Positions 1 to 12,768 of a DNA stretch of 64,000 bases are shown piece by piece (the first letter of the stretch is position 1; each line of letters starts with the position of its first letter). The translations under genes and the position numbers were made by a program. A model generated the notes under the pieces. That model saw only the letters and a program-made list of their open reading frames with translations. It was not told the DNA's origin and did no database searches. This DNA is from Gnetum montanum (lineage: Eukaryota > Streptophyta > Gnetopsida > Gnetales > Gnetaceae). The stretch covers positions 174,558-238,557 of the forward strand of contig MNCI01034695.1 in NCBI GenBank assembly GCA_015680685.1, read 5' to 3'.

Positions 1-2260
1 AAGCTCTTGGATCTAATGGTTTTTCAATAAGATTTTTAAAGAGCATTCGAATATTGATGGAGATGATTTTTTTTATGTTTTCCAAGAAGTTGTTAAAAAA
101 GTTTCTCTTAGTAAAAATATTAATAAAGTTATGATTCATATTCTTTCTAAAGACTTAGATCTTCAACGTATTAGTAATTAGAGACCTATTACTCTTCTTT
201 ATGATACCTATAAAATTTTAGCTATATACTTGCCTTATTGGATTTAAAAAGTTACAGAAGATGTCATTAGACTTGAGTAGACAGGATTTGTCAAAGACAT
301 ACACATCTTAAATAATGTTATTATAGCTTGTAAGGGAATCCGATGGGGTTCTAATACTAATAAGGACATTTCTTTTGTTAAGTTAGATTATGCTAAAGCT
401 TATGATATGATTGAATGGATTTTCATTTTTTTTTGTCTCTATAAGTTGAGATTTGCTGATTATTTTATTTATCTTGTCTATATCCTACTCATTGATATTA
501 CTACTCAAGTTGTTAAAAAATTTTAGATTGAGTTCCTCATTTTCTCCTCAATAGTAAATTTGTTAAGGTTGTCCTCTAGCTTTCTATATTTTTATTATTG
601 TTGTAAACTTTCATTCACATAATTTACATTATGAGCTAAAAATGAATATCATTAAGGTAATTTTAGTTAATGATCAAGGTATAAAATTGTTTAACAGGTA
701 ATTTTTAGATGATTATTTATTTTCTGATTAATAATTCTTTGCAAGATATTAATATTCTATTAGCTAGAGATGAAGATTATTACATGTTATTTGGTTGTCA
801 TATGAATTAAAAAAAATTTATTGTTTATTATAATAGTAATATTGATGAGTGGGTTACTCTTAAGCCTTTTTGAAATAAATTTTTCTTATGAGCCTAATCT
901 TACTATTTTGTGGAATTATGTGGTTGATAAAATTGAAAAAACACTTGATAAATGGAAAGAAAAAAGCTCACCCTTATTACGAAATTTTTAGTTATTAATC
1001 AGATGTTCTAATCAACTTATGTTTATTACTCTAGTTATTGGGCTTATTATAAAATTTTTTATAATATTATTAATCATATTATTCATCAATATCTTTAGTT
1101 TTCTAAGAAACATAAAAAAGAATTTTCTTGAGTTGCCTAGGATATTTTCACTAGTGCCAAGAAAATATGGAGAACTTTACCTTATTAATTGTTATGACTA
1201 TGGTATTTCTCTTGTAAAAAATAAATTACAAAGTAAATTGATAGAGATGATGTTTAGATGTTTCTTTTAAAAAATAAGACTTATTCAAGAAAAACCTAAA
1301 ATTAATAGTAGTTAGACTTTTAATAACTTTCTTTACTATCTACATTTTCCTTAGGCCATTTCTATCTTAGTTCTTTAGTTCTCAAAAAAATTTGGAAGAC
1401 ATTATGTAAGCTTAGTAAGTATTAGAATTACAATCATATTAATGTTTTAGAAAATATGCTGAAGAAAATTAGCCCATGATGGTCTCTCTTTAATAAAATT
1501 TCTTGGTCTACTAACTTATCTAAATTATGTGCCATGTGTGGTAAGTTTCATATCACTGCAGTTTCCTATCTATGTGTGCATGATAGATGGATTACATCAA
1601 ATGAGGCTTATAGCCTCTATGGTTTGAATTGAAAGAGATAAAAGGATTTTGAAAAATGAATTTCTAATTTTGATAAATTATTTAAAGTTGACAATAGTTT
1701 ACATTGACCTTTTCTTGATATTTTTTTTTGAAAATACGATAGATTTGTTTTTCCTCTTAACTCCAAAGTTACATATGAGATTTTTATAAAGAATGATATT
1801 TTTTATAACAAATTAAATAAGGTCTCAAATATTCAATTATCACCACACTTTTGTTTAAGGAAAATAAAAAATATTTCATGATCTCTTACCTTTCCAAAAA
1901 TTCATATTTTTTTGATGATGTATTATTCATTAAGGCCTTTCTATCAACATTTTTGTCAAACATATAAGAATTGTTTCTCTTCAATTCTCTCTTGGTGAAA
2001 TTTAATATTCTTTTTCTCATGTTTTTTACAAGTGTGCTATTGCATAACATATTTGCAAATGAACCTATAGAATTCATAATAATTTTCAACAAAGCATTAA
2101 TGAAATCATTCTTGGTGATCAACTTGCTTTGTCTACTTTTTTTCTTTGCATTTGGAATCATCTTCAATTGCTTGTTCTCTATTCTATTTTGAACCTTCAG
2201 TGTACCATTATTTTCTAGTAGTAAGAGCATAACTATAATCTCTATTTAGAAGTTAAAAAT
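1..2260 (+). pseudogene. Degenerate LINE, 3' part (reverse transcriptase to C-terminus)
   Basis: Remains of a non-LTR retrotransposon polyprotein whose 5' part lies beyond the left edge. Around 280-430 one frame reads TGFVKDIHILNN followed by FVKLDYAKAYDMIEW, the palm region of LINE reverse transcriptases carrying the first catalytic aspartate. Near 700 the frame reads FLDDYLFSD where LINEs have FADD, so one catalytic aspartate region is still visible. Around 870-1250 there is post-RT sequence, and around 1870-2200 the C-terminal region typical of plant LINEs (LTFPKIHIF, then a stretch resembling the terminal Cys/His region and SILNLQCTIIF). Several frames are needed and stops are frequent, so it is inactive. 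The family assignment is firm; the exact 3' end is not visible. Confidence 0.8.
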
Positions 2261-2652
2261 TAGATTTTTAAAAATCTCTTTTTAGCTATAGCTTTAGGTA
2301 AAAATGATCATAGTAAATGCTAAATAATTATATTATTTTCTACAGTGTTAATTTCTTTTTGTCTTAGAGGCTTAAGAATGGGAAGCTTTTGAATTCTACT
2401 ATTATTTGTTCTTTATCTCCTGTTGATGTGTTATTTTTTGTCAGAAATTACTTTTAATATCTCATATGATTGGATTTACACAAAAAGAAATCATAAATTT
2501 CAAGATGCAAGTTTAATCCTACTATTTTCACTAATATTAATTAATACTACACTAATATTTATCCACCACATTGTCCAAAATCATAGACATTTTATTTCTA
2601 TCATTCCATGTATAACTAGAAAAAGTAAAAGCAAAAGGAAGTCTTCCCATGA
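2261..2652. other. AT-rich flank, no gene recognised
   Basis: This stretch separates the LINE remnant from the LTR of element A. I see no reliable coding region. A short minus-strand frame ending at the LTR (reads LPFAFTFSSYTWNDRN) has a faint LINE flavour but is too weak to assign. Confidence 0.4.
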
Positions 2653-3885
2653 TGATTGGCGTCTCACTAGCTATGGCTAATGGGATTATACCATATGAAA
2701 GGTAGTGTAATTTGGTAGTAAACTTTGAAGATGATGTTGAGTGAATTACGAATAACATGGGTATGTCATTATGTTCAATAAATATAAAAAAGATTATAGT
2801 ACATCTAATATAATGGAGACTAGTGTTTTTATGGTGAGGAATTAAGAAAATATTTATAATTTTTATGGGCTTTTTTGAATTATGAATAAAAAATAATAAA
2901 CACACATGCATTACAATTCCTTATGGGAATAGGTATAATACTCATAATCACTCACATATGTTGCAATCCCTTATGAAATAGGTATAACACCATACATGAA
3001 AAGTAAAAAATAGCTCTTAGTTAGAACCTCGATAGTCCGACATCATGTCATATATTTATGACCTACATAAAAAATGATGAATCATTGTAACTTAATGAAA
3101 TAAAAAATAATTTAATATTTTAGTATTTTAATGCTTAATGCATCAATAACGTAAAATAAATAGAAAACCATGAGCTTTAGTCACTGCTTAAACACTGGAC
3201 TCCATATTGACCAAATGACTATATGCTATGTAAGCAAGGTAACACTTTGATAAAGTCTAGTTAGACTTGTGAAAGTGATGGCTCAAAATACATATACAAG
3301 ATAGGAAGGAAATCAACTTTCCTAATGGAGGAAGAGCTCTTCATGAAAATTAGATGCCAAAACCTAAAAATGAAATTAATAAATGCATAAGTTATTCATG
3401 ATGTATGTGAGTGATCATCTTGAGTATTTATAATTTTCGTGTAGTAATAGTAGAGGTTCATTACCATCCAAGTGTTAATGGAGGTTTGACAACATAGCCT
3501 AAGCCTACCTAGGTCACATCACAAGTGGGTTACATTAGGCGTAACAAGGGATAGGTCAACACACTTGTGTTGATATAGGAGGTGCACTAGCATAGGGTAG
3601 TTAGTGCATCTTTGTGTTACACTTATAAGCACTAATTCTTGATGAAAGCTAGAACATTAGAAGACATGTCAAAAGGGCCTTAGGAAACTTGAGCAAAGCT
3701 AAAAACATCCAAAAAAACATAGAACATACATGCAACTGAAAAGTGTAACACATTTGGTAAGGATGCAAACATGGGAGGTACACACCTTAACTACACATGC
3801 TATAACTACAAACATAGGATGTGTGATACATTCTTGAGTTAAAAGCTTACAATGAACTTACAAAATGCCATTAGATGACTCATCA
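2653..3885 (-). repeat. Element A 3' LTR
   Basis: Direct repeat partner of 11548-12768; it begins TGATTGG on the plus strand and ends CATCA. Shared stretches include atgatgttgagt and gattatagtacac/t. On the minus strand a TATA-like box (ATTATAAATAC) lies at about 3424-3435, matching the box in the other copy. Element A reads on the minus strand, so this is its 3' LTR. Confidence 0.75.
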
Positions 3886-3896
3886 TTCCCTCACAA
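3886..3896 (-). other. Polypurine tract of element A
   Basis: On the minus strand GTGAGGGAA directly precedes the LTR start TGATGAG. A purine run next to the inner edge of the 3' LTR is where plus-strand DNA synthesis is primed, and it fixes the element orientation together with the primer-binding site near 11540. Confidence 0.5.
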
Positions 3897-4179
3897 CTAA
3901 TTAATGCTAGTCTTATAGCTTTAACATGCAAGACACAAGATAGGGACTAGACACATGAAAAGATTAATTTGGAGAAATCATAACTATACAAAATATAGAC
4001 CATGACTATACTATAATATTAGCCAACTTACTCATAAGTGATACAAATGATGGGTAATTATAAAATTTCCTGATGTACTTACTTAGTATAAGAAGAAGTT
4101 AGAAGTACTTGGTGTGAACATATGAAATCTCTACAATTGTATTTCTAGGTTTGTTACCCTATATATTAGTCCTTGCTAT

Positions 4180-6360
4180 CATAGCAACACTTGTCTACAT
4201 TCCATTACATCTTGAAACTATTTGTGATTCCTCCTCACCGAGATTACTTTCACTATGAAACCTTCAACTTAAATACCACTTGATGAAGTATTTCTTCTAG
4301 CTCACTTTGTGGTTTGGCTATAGATGTTTGGACCATGTATAGATACCTCCTCATCTATGCATGCACATCTTCTTTTTTCTCCTTGAGTCTCCTCTTAAGA
4401 ACTTCAACTATTGTTTCACATTAGACGATGTACATGTTCTATAAGAGATCCATATTCTCATGGAGGATTAGCTTACTTGTTGTCATCTATTAGAGTTGGA
4501 TGTGCAAGGTGTTGAATTTCTACTTCACCTCATACCTTTCTCTAGTTACATGTTTATTCATTAGAGCTACAATTTTTTGTAATCTACATGCCTTGATATT
4601 CTAGGTTTCTTTCTTGAACAGGTGAATCCTTCTAAGCTCATCAATTTCCTTGGTTTTCTTTTCCAATTAACTTCTTCTACAAGTTCTAGTACTTATTTTT
4701 TTATGAATTTACTTGTCCCAAAATTAAGCCATGATTTATCTATCACTATTAAGCCTTTGTACCTATTGAGAAAGGAAAAGTACCTATTGCTTCTCTTCCT
4801 AGCTCATTCTCTCCCATTATCAAAATTGATGCTTTAACATCCTAATTTATCTCTCTAATCCATCTTTTCATGAACAAGGCTTCTTCCATCACCTATTTAG
4901 CCTTAAATAATTTACATTGCAAGTGCTCAATCTATACATTATTTTTGACTATAGAGGATGTGTGTACTAATAGTGTAATGGTTTCTAATTGTTGCTATAA
5001 TTATCATATATTTTCTTGGCTTATTTGCAACTCACTTAGATAGAAAGTTGGATCAACATTAGTGGTTTTATGTTTTTTCTCTACATTTACAAGTTCATTT
5101 TCCATTGTACTATCAATATTCATAAATATGAGTTTGACACCTAGGTTTAATATTTATTATTCTTCTACCTATCAACTAGTTCCATGTTAATCAGCTGATA
5201 CATAGAGACCTTCTACTACATGTTGAACATTGTGCATGCTATGCTTTGTCCTGTGTGATAAGGAAATACTTGTTGGTGGAACAAGATTTTGATATTAAAT
5301 AGGAGAATCATGATGGATCGTACGTGGATCAACCATCAAGAGAGAAGAAAATGTAAAGAGATTTTCCCTACCAACAATGTCTTCCATCTTGTTTAGAAAA
5401 TTATTGCTAAGATCCTATAATCCTTCGATATAAATTCTGGTAGCTTATTCCTTAGCTTTAATATGCATTACAAATTGAAACCCACCACTAAGAAGAGGTT
5501 CCTAGATTTTTCTAATGTTGAAAATAGGTGGTTGGGAGAGTGATCTACTAGCTCACTACACTTGCATGTGTTGTGATGCTTATACTATATTGGATCCTCC
5601 TCTTGGACATGTGTACAACTAGTCTAACTATTGGATGCATGATGCCTCTATAGAAGGCACTTCATCTTCTAAATCAAGTACTACCCTATAGACCTTAGGA
5701 AATTGGCTTGGAGCCACCACCATGATATTCTCCAAGTCCTTCATTCCCATAGAACTAAGATGCTTTTTCACATGGTTGAGTATGCTTGCAAATTCATATA
5801 GTTTTTATATTAATCTTGAAAATACATACACCTTTCTCTTATCACAAGCTACATCTTCAATTTTCTAAGTCAGTGCCTTGGAAAGGAAATAAAATTTGTT
5901 GATAGAACATCTCCCCTTGACCATCATTTTAATTTTAGCTCCTTGAGCTACTATACCTATTGGTCCTTTAGTGAGCAAAAAATTTTGGGTGATGATATTG
6001 TACATAGCATTCTATATTAGCTAAAGCTTAGGCATTTTTACATCCATCTTGTTCATGTCAAAGGCCTTAAGAAGAACCGTCATGTTAAGATTGGTCTCAA
6101 TATTTTGAGTCCATAGCCACTAATTATTCCTTGGCTCATTAGAGAATCTTGTAACTCTAGTAATCGCCCATGTTAAAATGGGCATAGGGATTTCATCCAT
6201 AAATGACATGGTACCATTAGTGGCAATGTTGAGGTAGAACTCCTCTACCTCATGTTTGTATTAAAAAAATAATTTTATGATATAGTTTTAGAAGATTATC
6301 TACTATAGGAACTCCTTAAGATCAGGTGGACTAAGCTTAAGGAACTAATAAGAGTTTTTT
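4180..6360 (-). pseudogene. Additional sense ORF of element A, N-terminal domain plus coiled coil
   Basis: One minus-strand frame from about 6260 to 5870 reads as protein with only TAG stops interrupting it: EVEEFYLNIATNG, then VLLKAFDMNKMDVKMPKL and YNIITQNFLLTKGPIGIVA. The pattern recalls, weakly, the additional ORF of Athila/Tat-type elements (FYxNL near the start, then a helical domain). Downstream, about 4700-4200, minus-strand frames are rich in Lys, Glu and Leu (for example VLKRRLKEKKEDVHA) and would form a coiled coil. The position, after gag-protease and before the 3' LTR, is where RT and integrase are missing. Function is unknown; a virion or assembly accessory role is only a guess. 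Confidence 0.5.
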
Positions 6361-6399
6361 CCTTTGTGGATTGCTTACTATCGCACATCATTTGCACCC

Positions 6400-8600
6400 A
6401 CATCCTCTTGTACATCACTAGTCTCTAAGTCATTGCCTACCAATTCCTTTGGTACTTATTCAGTGGATTGTTACTATTCACATGGTTGACCCTAGGATTA
6501 ATAATGTGATTGTCTTCCTCATGATATACCTCTAGATGGATATTTTTCTAGGACCAGTTTGGGATTTGGTGATCTATGTTTTTCCTCCTCCTTTTCCTCA
6601 AGGATCAATGGTTCATGCATAGGTCTATAGAATAAGAATTGAGATATTTTAATATCCTTCCTCCTTAGATTATTGAGTTTGAATTGAAATCACCTTAACA
6701 TGATGATCTATGGAATATATTAAAAATTGAGTGATTTCCTAAGTCATTATCTCTCATTCTAAGTCATTAAGCTCACTTACTTACAATGCAAAGCTATCAA
6801 GGATTCACAAGTGATTCCCACAAAGGAAAGTGTTTACCTATCTTGTCCTTGTATAACTTGGTAATGGGACTCCCATGGATTCCAAAAATCTAGTGAGAGA
6901 TTAGTATCAAATAGGAGTTCATCCCCTTGGGTGGCCAAATCCCATCCCTTTTTTCACCCAGTCAACTTCCTATCACATCCAAAAATGGATAACCATGAAA
7001 AGAAAGAGATGGAGAATGAATGATAGATAATAGAGCATAGATGAGGATGTAACATCACAAAATTCCTAGCTAACCATTAAATTAGATGATGGGATCATGT
7101 GAACATATCCTACACTTCACATGAGATCCACTACTACATCCATTCAATACTACTCATTCATACAATAGGAATCAACCTCCATGTTTCACTTTCAAGTTCT
7201 AGATCATGCTTACCACTTACCAATGTTACCTAGGCTTGATTATTTTTCAATCTAATCATTGGTAAAATAAAACCAAGTTACCATGATTTAAATAATCTAC
7301 AAATCAAGATTTTGGTTTGATTTTACTTCATCCATGCATAATAGGTTCTTCAAATTTTGGTTTATGAGAAACCTCTCTTTGATCCCTCTAGATACACTAA
7401 TTAATCCCAATCCCAAAAATGATTACAATGTCATGACTAAGAAATAGAGATTTTATTGGTTTGGATATGATCCTTATAATAAAATTGATTTAATATTTGA
7501 GTGGAAGAAACATTTAATGATACTAGAGTTTAATAAGAGAGAGACTTCTAAGCCTTGATCGGCATGGGTAGGAATGAGCAAGAGATTATCTTAGACTATT
7601 ACATTTGAAATTCAAGTGATCTAGATAATAGTTCAACATGATGAAATTTTGCATAGGTATTAGTTTAGCCACTTATTTTGGGCTTAATTTAATTAATCAT
7701 AAGGTCAATCTAGGGTGCAAAGAATATGAATTCATGTAGAATGATAAGTTTGAAGTTATATTGCTCTTTCCATTACCTCATATTATTATTATTGTTATTC
7801 TTATTATTCTTATTTTCTTTTATTTTTCTTTATCTTATTTATTTATTATTATTTTTCATTCATTTTTTAATCTTTTCTTCCATGAGAAGGGGATTTTTGA
7901 ATAATGCATGAGAAGTTTGGGAATGATCAAAGTGTTGAACCATCACTTGGAATCTTCAACTTACACAAACATGAGAATTCATCCCTCATCATATGATATA
8001 TATAAGCCAATGATATCATAAACCCCTTTTAACTAGGATGGCTAGGCATGGTAATCACATGCTCCGTGGTCTAATCAGTTATTAGATCTTTCTAGTGGTC
8101 ACAAGAATCCTTGATGATACACCCTTTTCTTTTCAATGATCAAGCACTTTACCAAGATTCTAGAGCATACATCCTAAGATATAAACTCACCACCTATTCA
8201 TTGTTCTAGTAGCATTAGCTTTAACAACTCATAGTATTTTTTCTAGCTTCTAGCTACATCTAAGCTTGGTTCACCAGTGATGGATAGAGGAAAACTAGAT
8301 GAATAAATTTTTTTGTGTAAACATTCCATTAATCAAGGCTTCACTTTGAACCTATTTAATACTCTTACATCATCATCACATTTGTAAATCATCCATCCAC
8401 CATTGGGTTGTTGGGTAAGCATTCATAAAGCACATTAGTTGGTTTCATCACACATACATACAAAACACACTTTAAGAAAAGAAAATAGCATAAATGATTA
8501 TCCATTGAGCTCAAAAATTACAAAAATTCTAATTGACAATACCAACTTTATTAAACATATAAATAAAATAATGAAAATAGAAAAAAACTGACATGGCATG
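6400..8600. other. Internal region of element A without recognised gene
   Basis: AT-rich DNA between the additional ORF and the protease block. I see no RT, RNase H or integrase motif on the minus strand. It contains the simple repeat at 7780-7870. Confidence 0.45.
7780..7870 (+). repeat. TTATT/TATT-rich simple repeat
   Basis: About 90 bases consisting almost only of T and A in TTA/TTATT units. The plus-strand open frame here (leucine/phenylalanine-rich) is a by-product of the repeat. Confidence 0.8.
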
Positions 8601-8610
8601 CAGGATTCCT

Positions 8611-8621
8611 CCCCCATGACT
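8611..8621 (-). other. Polypurine-like 11-mer AGTCATGGGGG, post-protease copy in A
   Basis: CCCCCATGACT on the plus strand, roughly 200 bases downstream of the element A protease. The same 11-mer forms the polypurine tract of element B and recurs inside B, including at the equivalent post-protease position (16607-16617). Confidence 0.6.
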
Positions 8622-8829
8622 AATCCATGTCTATTACCTAAAAAACCTCTAAGTGTAACATAGAAATTAAGTGTTAGACATGTTTAGAGATAACAGATGT
8701 TCTTTGTGAGGCTCTAGGTATTCCCCAGAGATGAGAAAATTTCTATTTAGCACATCTAAATGTATGTTCATATGGCATTACATGATTGGGAAAGATCACA
8801 AGTTATCTTCTTATAGTCCATTATTCTAG

Positions 8830-9080
8830 TCTCATCCCTCCTACCAATTTCAAGATTAATGTCTTAAAGACTAACTTAACATTGATGATGTTCAACTAGG
8901 CCCTTCTGATGATGATAAGAAAGCTATCTCCTACATTATTTTCTAGTTTGATCACTAAGAAATTTGTAGGGTATGAATAGCCTACCAATGTTATCATCAC
9001 ATTATTCACCTATCTCATGGTTTACATGTAAGCATAGTTTACAATTTTTAGTTTAATGTTAGTACTCTTGATAGGAGAAA
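8830..9080 (-). pseudogene. Aspartic protease remnant of element A
   Basis: Minus-strand frames give DNIGRLFIPYKFL followed by NVGDSFLIIIRRALL and a run resembling VFKTLILKL. This parallels the C-terminal half of the element B retropepsin (DFPIIMGRAWLS, then LSLEIS), with G/A changes in the flap-to-hydrophobic region. The catalytic DSG/DTG is not readable here. Stops and frame changes make it non-functional. Assignment rests on collinearity with B and position after gag. Confidence 0.5.
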
Positions 9081-9737
9081 ATATTTAATCAAAGTACTAA
9101 CAGACTCTTAAAATAGATTCATAGAAAGTACTGAATTTTTTTCACTAATTTGGATCTCCACCATGGGATTGCTAGAATCTGTTCTCTTTTTAGAAAATGT
9201 CCTTTCTTGAATGCCACTATAACCATCTTGAACTTAGAGAAGGTGATAACATTAACATCATTAGGCACCATCATGTTAGATCTTCTAGACATGGTTATAG
9301 AACTTGTCTCTAAAATCAATGTTGTGCTTTGGTGGTGTTCAAGGAACATTACTGATACCTCCTTAATGTGGAGTTTCATATAGCTTGCATTATTATCGAC
9401 TCCTTAGCATGAAAAGAATGGAGTGATTTTAGTTCCAAGGAACTCATGTCTAGGATTTTAGTAGAATTTTCTACCACGGGACCTTGGACTTCACTACATA
9501 ACTAAATCAAGAGAAGTTTAACAATATTACCAAGTCACTTACATGAAAGAAGGATTATTATGATAGATAATATTATAAATTTTAGCTTACCTTGGCTATG
9601 ATTGGTTGGTTATCTATCATACATGAGGCCAAGATGTAGAAGGTATTATTACTGCTACTGTTGAAAATCTTGAGGGGTAGGATTACTTAGGGTAGGCAGG
9701 TATTATTCAGATGTCATTAGTAAGGACTAATAAGTAC

Positions 9738-11340
9738 CTACCGAGACACCTTGGAAGTAGTCATTAGCAAGAATAACCTTCTATTGTTGAATTGGATCAA
9801 GACAATTCCATGGAGAAATACCTCATGGATTTGGAGTTTGCTACTATTGGTACTAGTGCATGGGATACAAATATGTACCTCTAGGATAGTATGAATAGCT
9901 AGGGTAGAAATTCTTTCATGTTTTTCTTTTAATAAGTATGGAATTCGTAGGGATCCCAAATCATTCTATTTTACCAATCATGTAAATCATGGCTAGGGAA
10001 CACTATAATTCATGAGGGTTAGTGCAATATTTGTAGGGACCCTCATGACTAGAGGATGAGGAAGCCTTATTTGGATGTTCTCTAATGCTCTTAGAGTATA
10101 AGATCTTATCTTTACTATTTTCATTTACTTCTTTTTGTGCTCATACAATATAGTTTAACTATAACTTCAACCATCTTACCCTCAATTTGGTTGTCTATTA
10201 CTTTCCATACCTACTTCACCTTGTGAGGAAACTCTATTAATTTCTTTTTGGTTCTAGCTTCATCTAATGCTAAGACCTTAACTAGGATGGGAGTTTTAGA
10301 TATACCTTCAATATTTTATTTTTCCATTCATGTTCCTTACTTTTCATTGATATCAAGGAGTTCGTTGATTTGAGCCATAAACTTTTTGTGTTCTTGGCTC
10401 ACCTTATGCATTTCTATGAACTCTTTTGTTTCCTAACTTATTCCTTTAATGATATGCATCAACTTATTCCTTTGATTGAAGCCATGGTTTAGATAATGAT
10501 GGATAGTTTGCATGTACCTCTGCATGGTGATGTTTAGTTGCTCATGGATTCCTTGCCTTCATCTAGCCATCTCCTTCTAGATGTTTGATATGTAGTCATA
10601 TGTTTGAAAGTTAATGTAGAAGAATTTCATCAATTTTACTCATTTTTTAATTGACTTGAGTAAGAATGTATAATATTTTTCCACATGTTTAATGAAGATG
10701 CAGGGAAACAACTATAGCTTCTACTAATTATTGACAATCCCTTCTAGGTAGCAAGCATTGTTAAATGCCTACTTGTGGAGTTAGGAATCATTGCTAATAA
10801 ATTTTCTATATGTTGGAAGATTAGCCATGTTGATCTATTTAATGTGACTATCTTGAACATGCTCCCATGAATGATGTACAATTTGATTTAGTTCATGGTA
10901 GCCATCCTAGTCAAACAAAGATGCATCATCATTACTAGATGGTCCAAACAAGTGCAAATGTTAGAACTTACAAAGTAGATCAATAGTATGGGTTATAGCT
11001 CTAATTCAATGAGTGCTTATTAACTAGATAAATATCAAGGTAGATTGGTCCTTTTCCTTCATTACTTTGTCATTCTCCTCTTTATCTTAATGATCAGATG
11101 AAAATTTATGATAAGCCTTTTCTTTTGCCAATTGGTCTCGGAGCTCTTGCCTACACTAAGGCTCATAGTCATTGTACATTGGCTCAAGAGCTATGTTGAT
11201 TAGGGCCTTTTTAAGATCATGTGCTATAGCCTTCTTCAGTCCTTTGGAGAACCATCCATGAACATCACATCACCTTCCTTACCTATCTTAATGATAGACT
11301 AAAACAGTCATGGGTAGGCTCACATCTTTTTAGTGTTAAA
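9738..11340 (-). pseudogene. Gag remnant of element A
   Basis: Around 10780-10660 the minus strand encodes AFNNACYLEG, then LFPCIFIKHVEKYY, which matches AFHNACTLQS and LFPRTLIKEVERLY in element B gag, with the same spacing. An upstream frame near 11200-11050 reads MYNDYEP and ELRDQLAKEKAYHKF, an N-terminal helical stretch. A downstream segment at 9959-9738 is the poorly conserved gag C-terminus. Gag would form the particle shell and bind element RNA. Multiple stops and frameshifts show decay. Confidence 0.6.
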
Positions 11341-11525
11341 ATGTGATAGAACCCCTCTTTCATTTTATCATATTTTATCTACCAAAGATATTTGATGGAA
11401 TTTAAGCATTATCCAAAATATCATTTATGTATGAAATTTTCATATAAAACTAAGAAAACATACATTTGGATTAAAAAAATGCTAAGATAAAAAATATACA
11501 AGTATTTCTATGTAATTCCACAATG

Positions 11526-11547
11526 CCTTCCCTAGTAATCGTGCCAA
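11526..11547 (-). other. Primer-binding site of element A
   Basis: On the minus strand TTGGCACGATTACTAGGGAA immediately follows the LTR end. It resembles the Athila/Tat-type site TGGCGCCGTTGCCGGGGA (tRNA-Asp) and the better preserved site of element B at 20071-20092. Confidence 0.6.
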
Positions 11548-12768
11548 TGATTGAGGCTTGAACAACCATGAATAATGAAATTATCTCATACAAAACATGA
11601 TACGATTCAATTATAAGCTTTGAATATGATGTTGAGTAGATTGCAAAGAATATGTGTATGTCATTATGTTTAATGAATATAAAGGAGATTATAGTACACA
11701 TAATACAACGAAAACCATTATTGCCATTATGAAGAATTGAAAGAATATTTATAATTTTATATCTTATATCTTTATGAATTTTATTAATATAAGAATAAAA
11801 AATAATAAATACATGCACATCATAATCCCTCATAGGGATAGATGCAAGGCTCATAATCACTCATACATGTTGCAATTCTTTAGGAATAGGTGTAATACGA
11901 TACAGAAAAAATAAAAAGTGGCTCTTAGCCATAAACTTGATGGCCCAACATCATGTTGTATAGTTATGACCTCCTTGCATAAGTATGAATCATTGTAGCT
12001 CAAGGAAACAGAAATCAAATAAATAATTTTAGTGTTTTAATGTTTAAGGAATCAATTATATAGAACAAAGGCAAAACCATGAGGTTTATTCACTACATAA
12101 ACAATAGACTTTGCATTGAACAAATGGTTCTAGGTTAAATATGTAAGTTAGCACTTTGACAAAATCTATACACATTTATAAAAGTAATGACTCAAAATAG
12201 ATACATAAGATTGGAAATAAATTAACTTATATAAGAGAGGAAGAGCTCTTCACATAAACTGGATGCCAAAGCTGAAAATAGAATTAATAAAATGTCTAAG
12301 TTATGAATGATGTTTGTAAGAGCTTATCCCAAGTATTTATAGTTTTCATGAAGTAATGGTAGAGGTTCACCAATGCCTAGGCTCTGACGGAGGTTCATCA
12401 ACATAGCCTGGGCTAACTAGGATTACATCATAAATAAATTTGACCAAGCTAGACTTGGTGGAGGATGTGCTAGTGTATGTTAGTTAGGCCACTTCCTTAC
12501 CACACTTCTAATCATTAGTTTTGGATGAAAGCTGGAACATAAGTGGGCATGTTGAAAGGGTATTAGAATGTTTGAATGAAGCCAAAAATGTTCTAAGGAA
12601 TGCAAAACATGCACACAACTTGAAAGTATGACATAGGAGATAAGTATGTGAACCTAGATGGTATAAACCTCAATCATAAAAACTAGAACTACAAATACAA
12701 GATGTGTAAACACTTCTTGAGTTTAGGGCTTATAATGGACTTATAAAATACCACTAGATGGCTTATCA
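11548..12768 (-). repeat. Element A 5' LTR
   Basis: Partner of 2653-3885. It starts TGATTGAGG next to the primer-binding site and ends GCTTATCA. The minus-strand TATA-like box CTATAAATAC lies at about 12333-12342, so this copy would have driven element A transcription leftwards. Confidence 0.75.

Larger units (their letters stand above)
2653..12768 (-). mobile_element. Element A: Ty3/Gypsy-like LTR retrotransposon lacking visible RT/IN
   Basis: Two direct repeats of about 1.22 kb (2653-3885 and 11548-12768) bound about 7.7 kb of internal DNA. A primer-binding-like site abuts the right LTR and a purine-rich tract abuts the left LTR, which places the element on the minus strand. Internal remnants in sense order are gag (about 11340-9740), a protease-like block (about 9080-8830) and a coiled-coil reading frame (about 6360-4180). 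I found no reverse transcriptase or integrase motif. The LTRs differ at many positions and no matching 5-bp target duplication remains (catga against tctaa), so the insertion is old or its ends are altered. Gag resembles that of element B. Confidence 0.75.

Noticed and set aside
2552-2911. Minus-strand frame with SETPIIMGRLPFAFTF as a protease
   Set aside because: The resemblance to a protease C-terminus is superficial and the frame crosses the LTR A boundary.
7726-7911. Leucine/phenylalanine-rich small protein
   Set aside because: Product of the TTATT simple repeat, no start context or neighbours.
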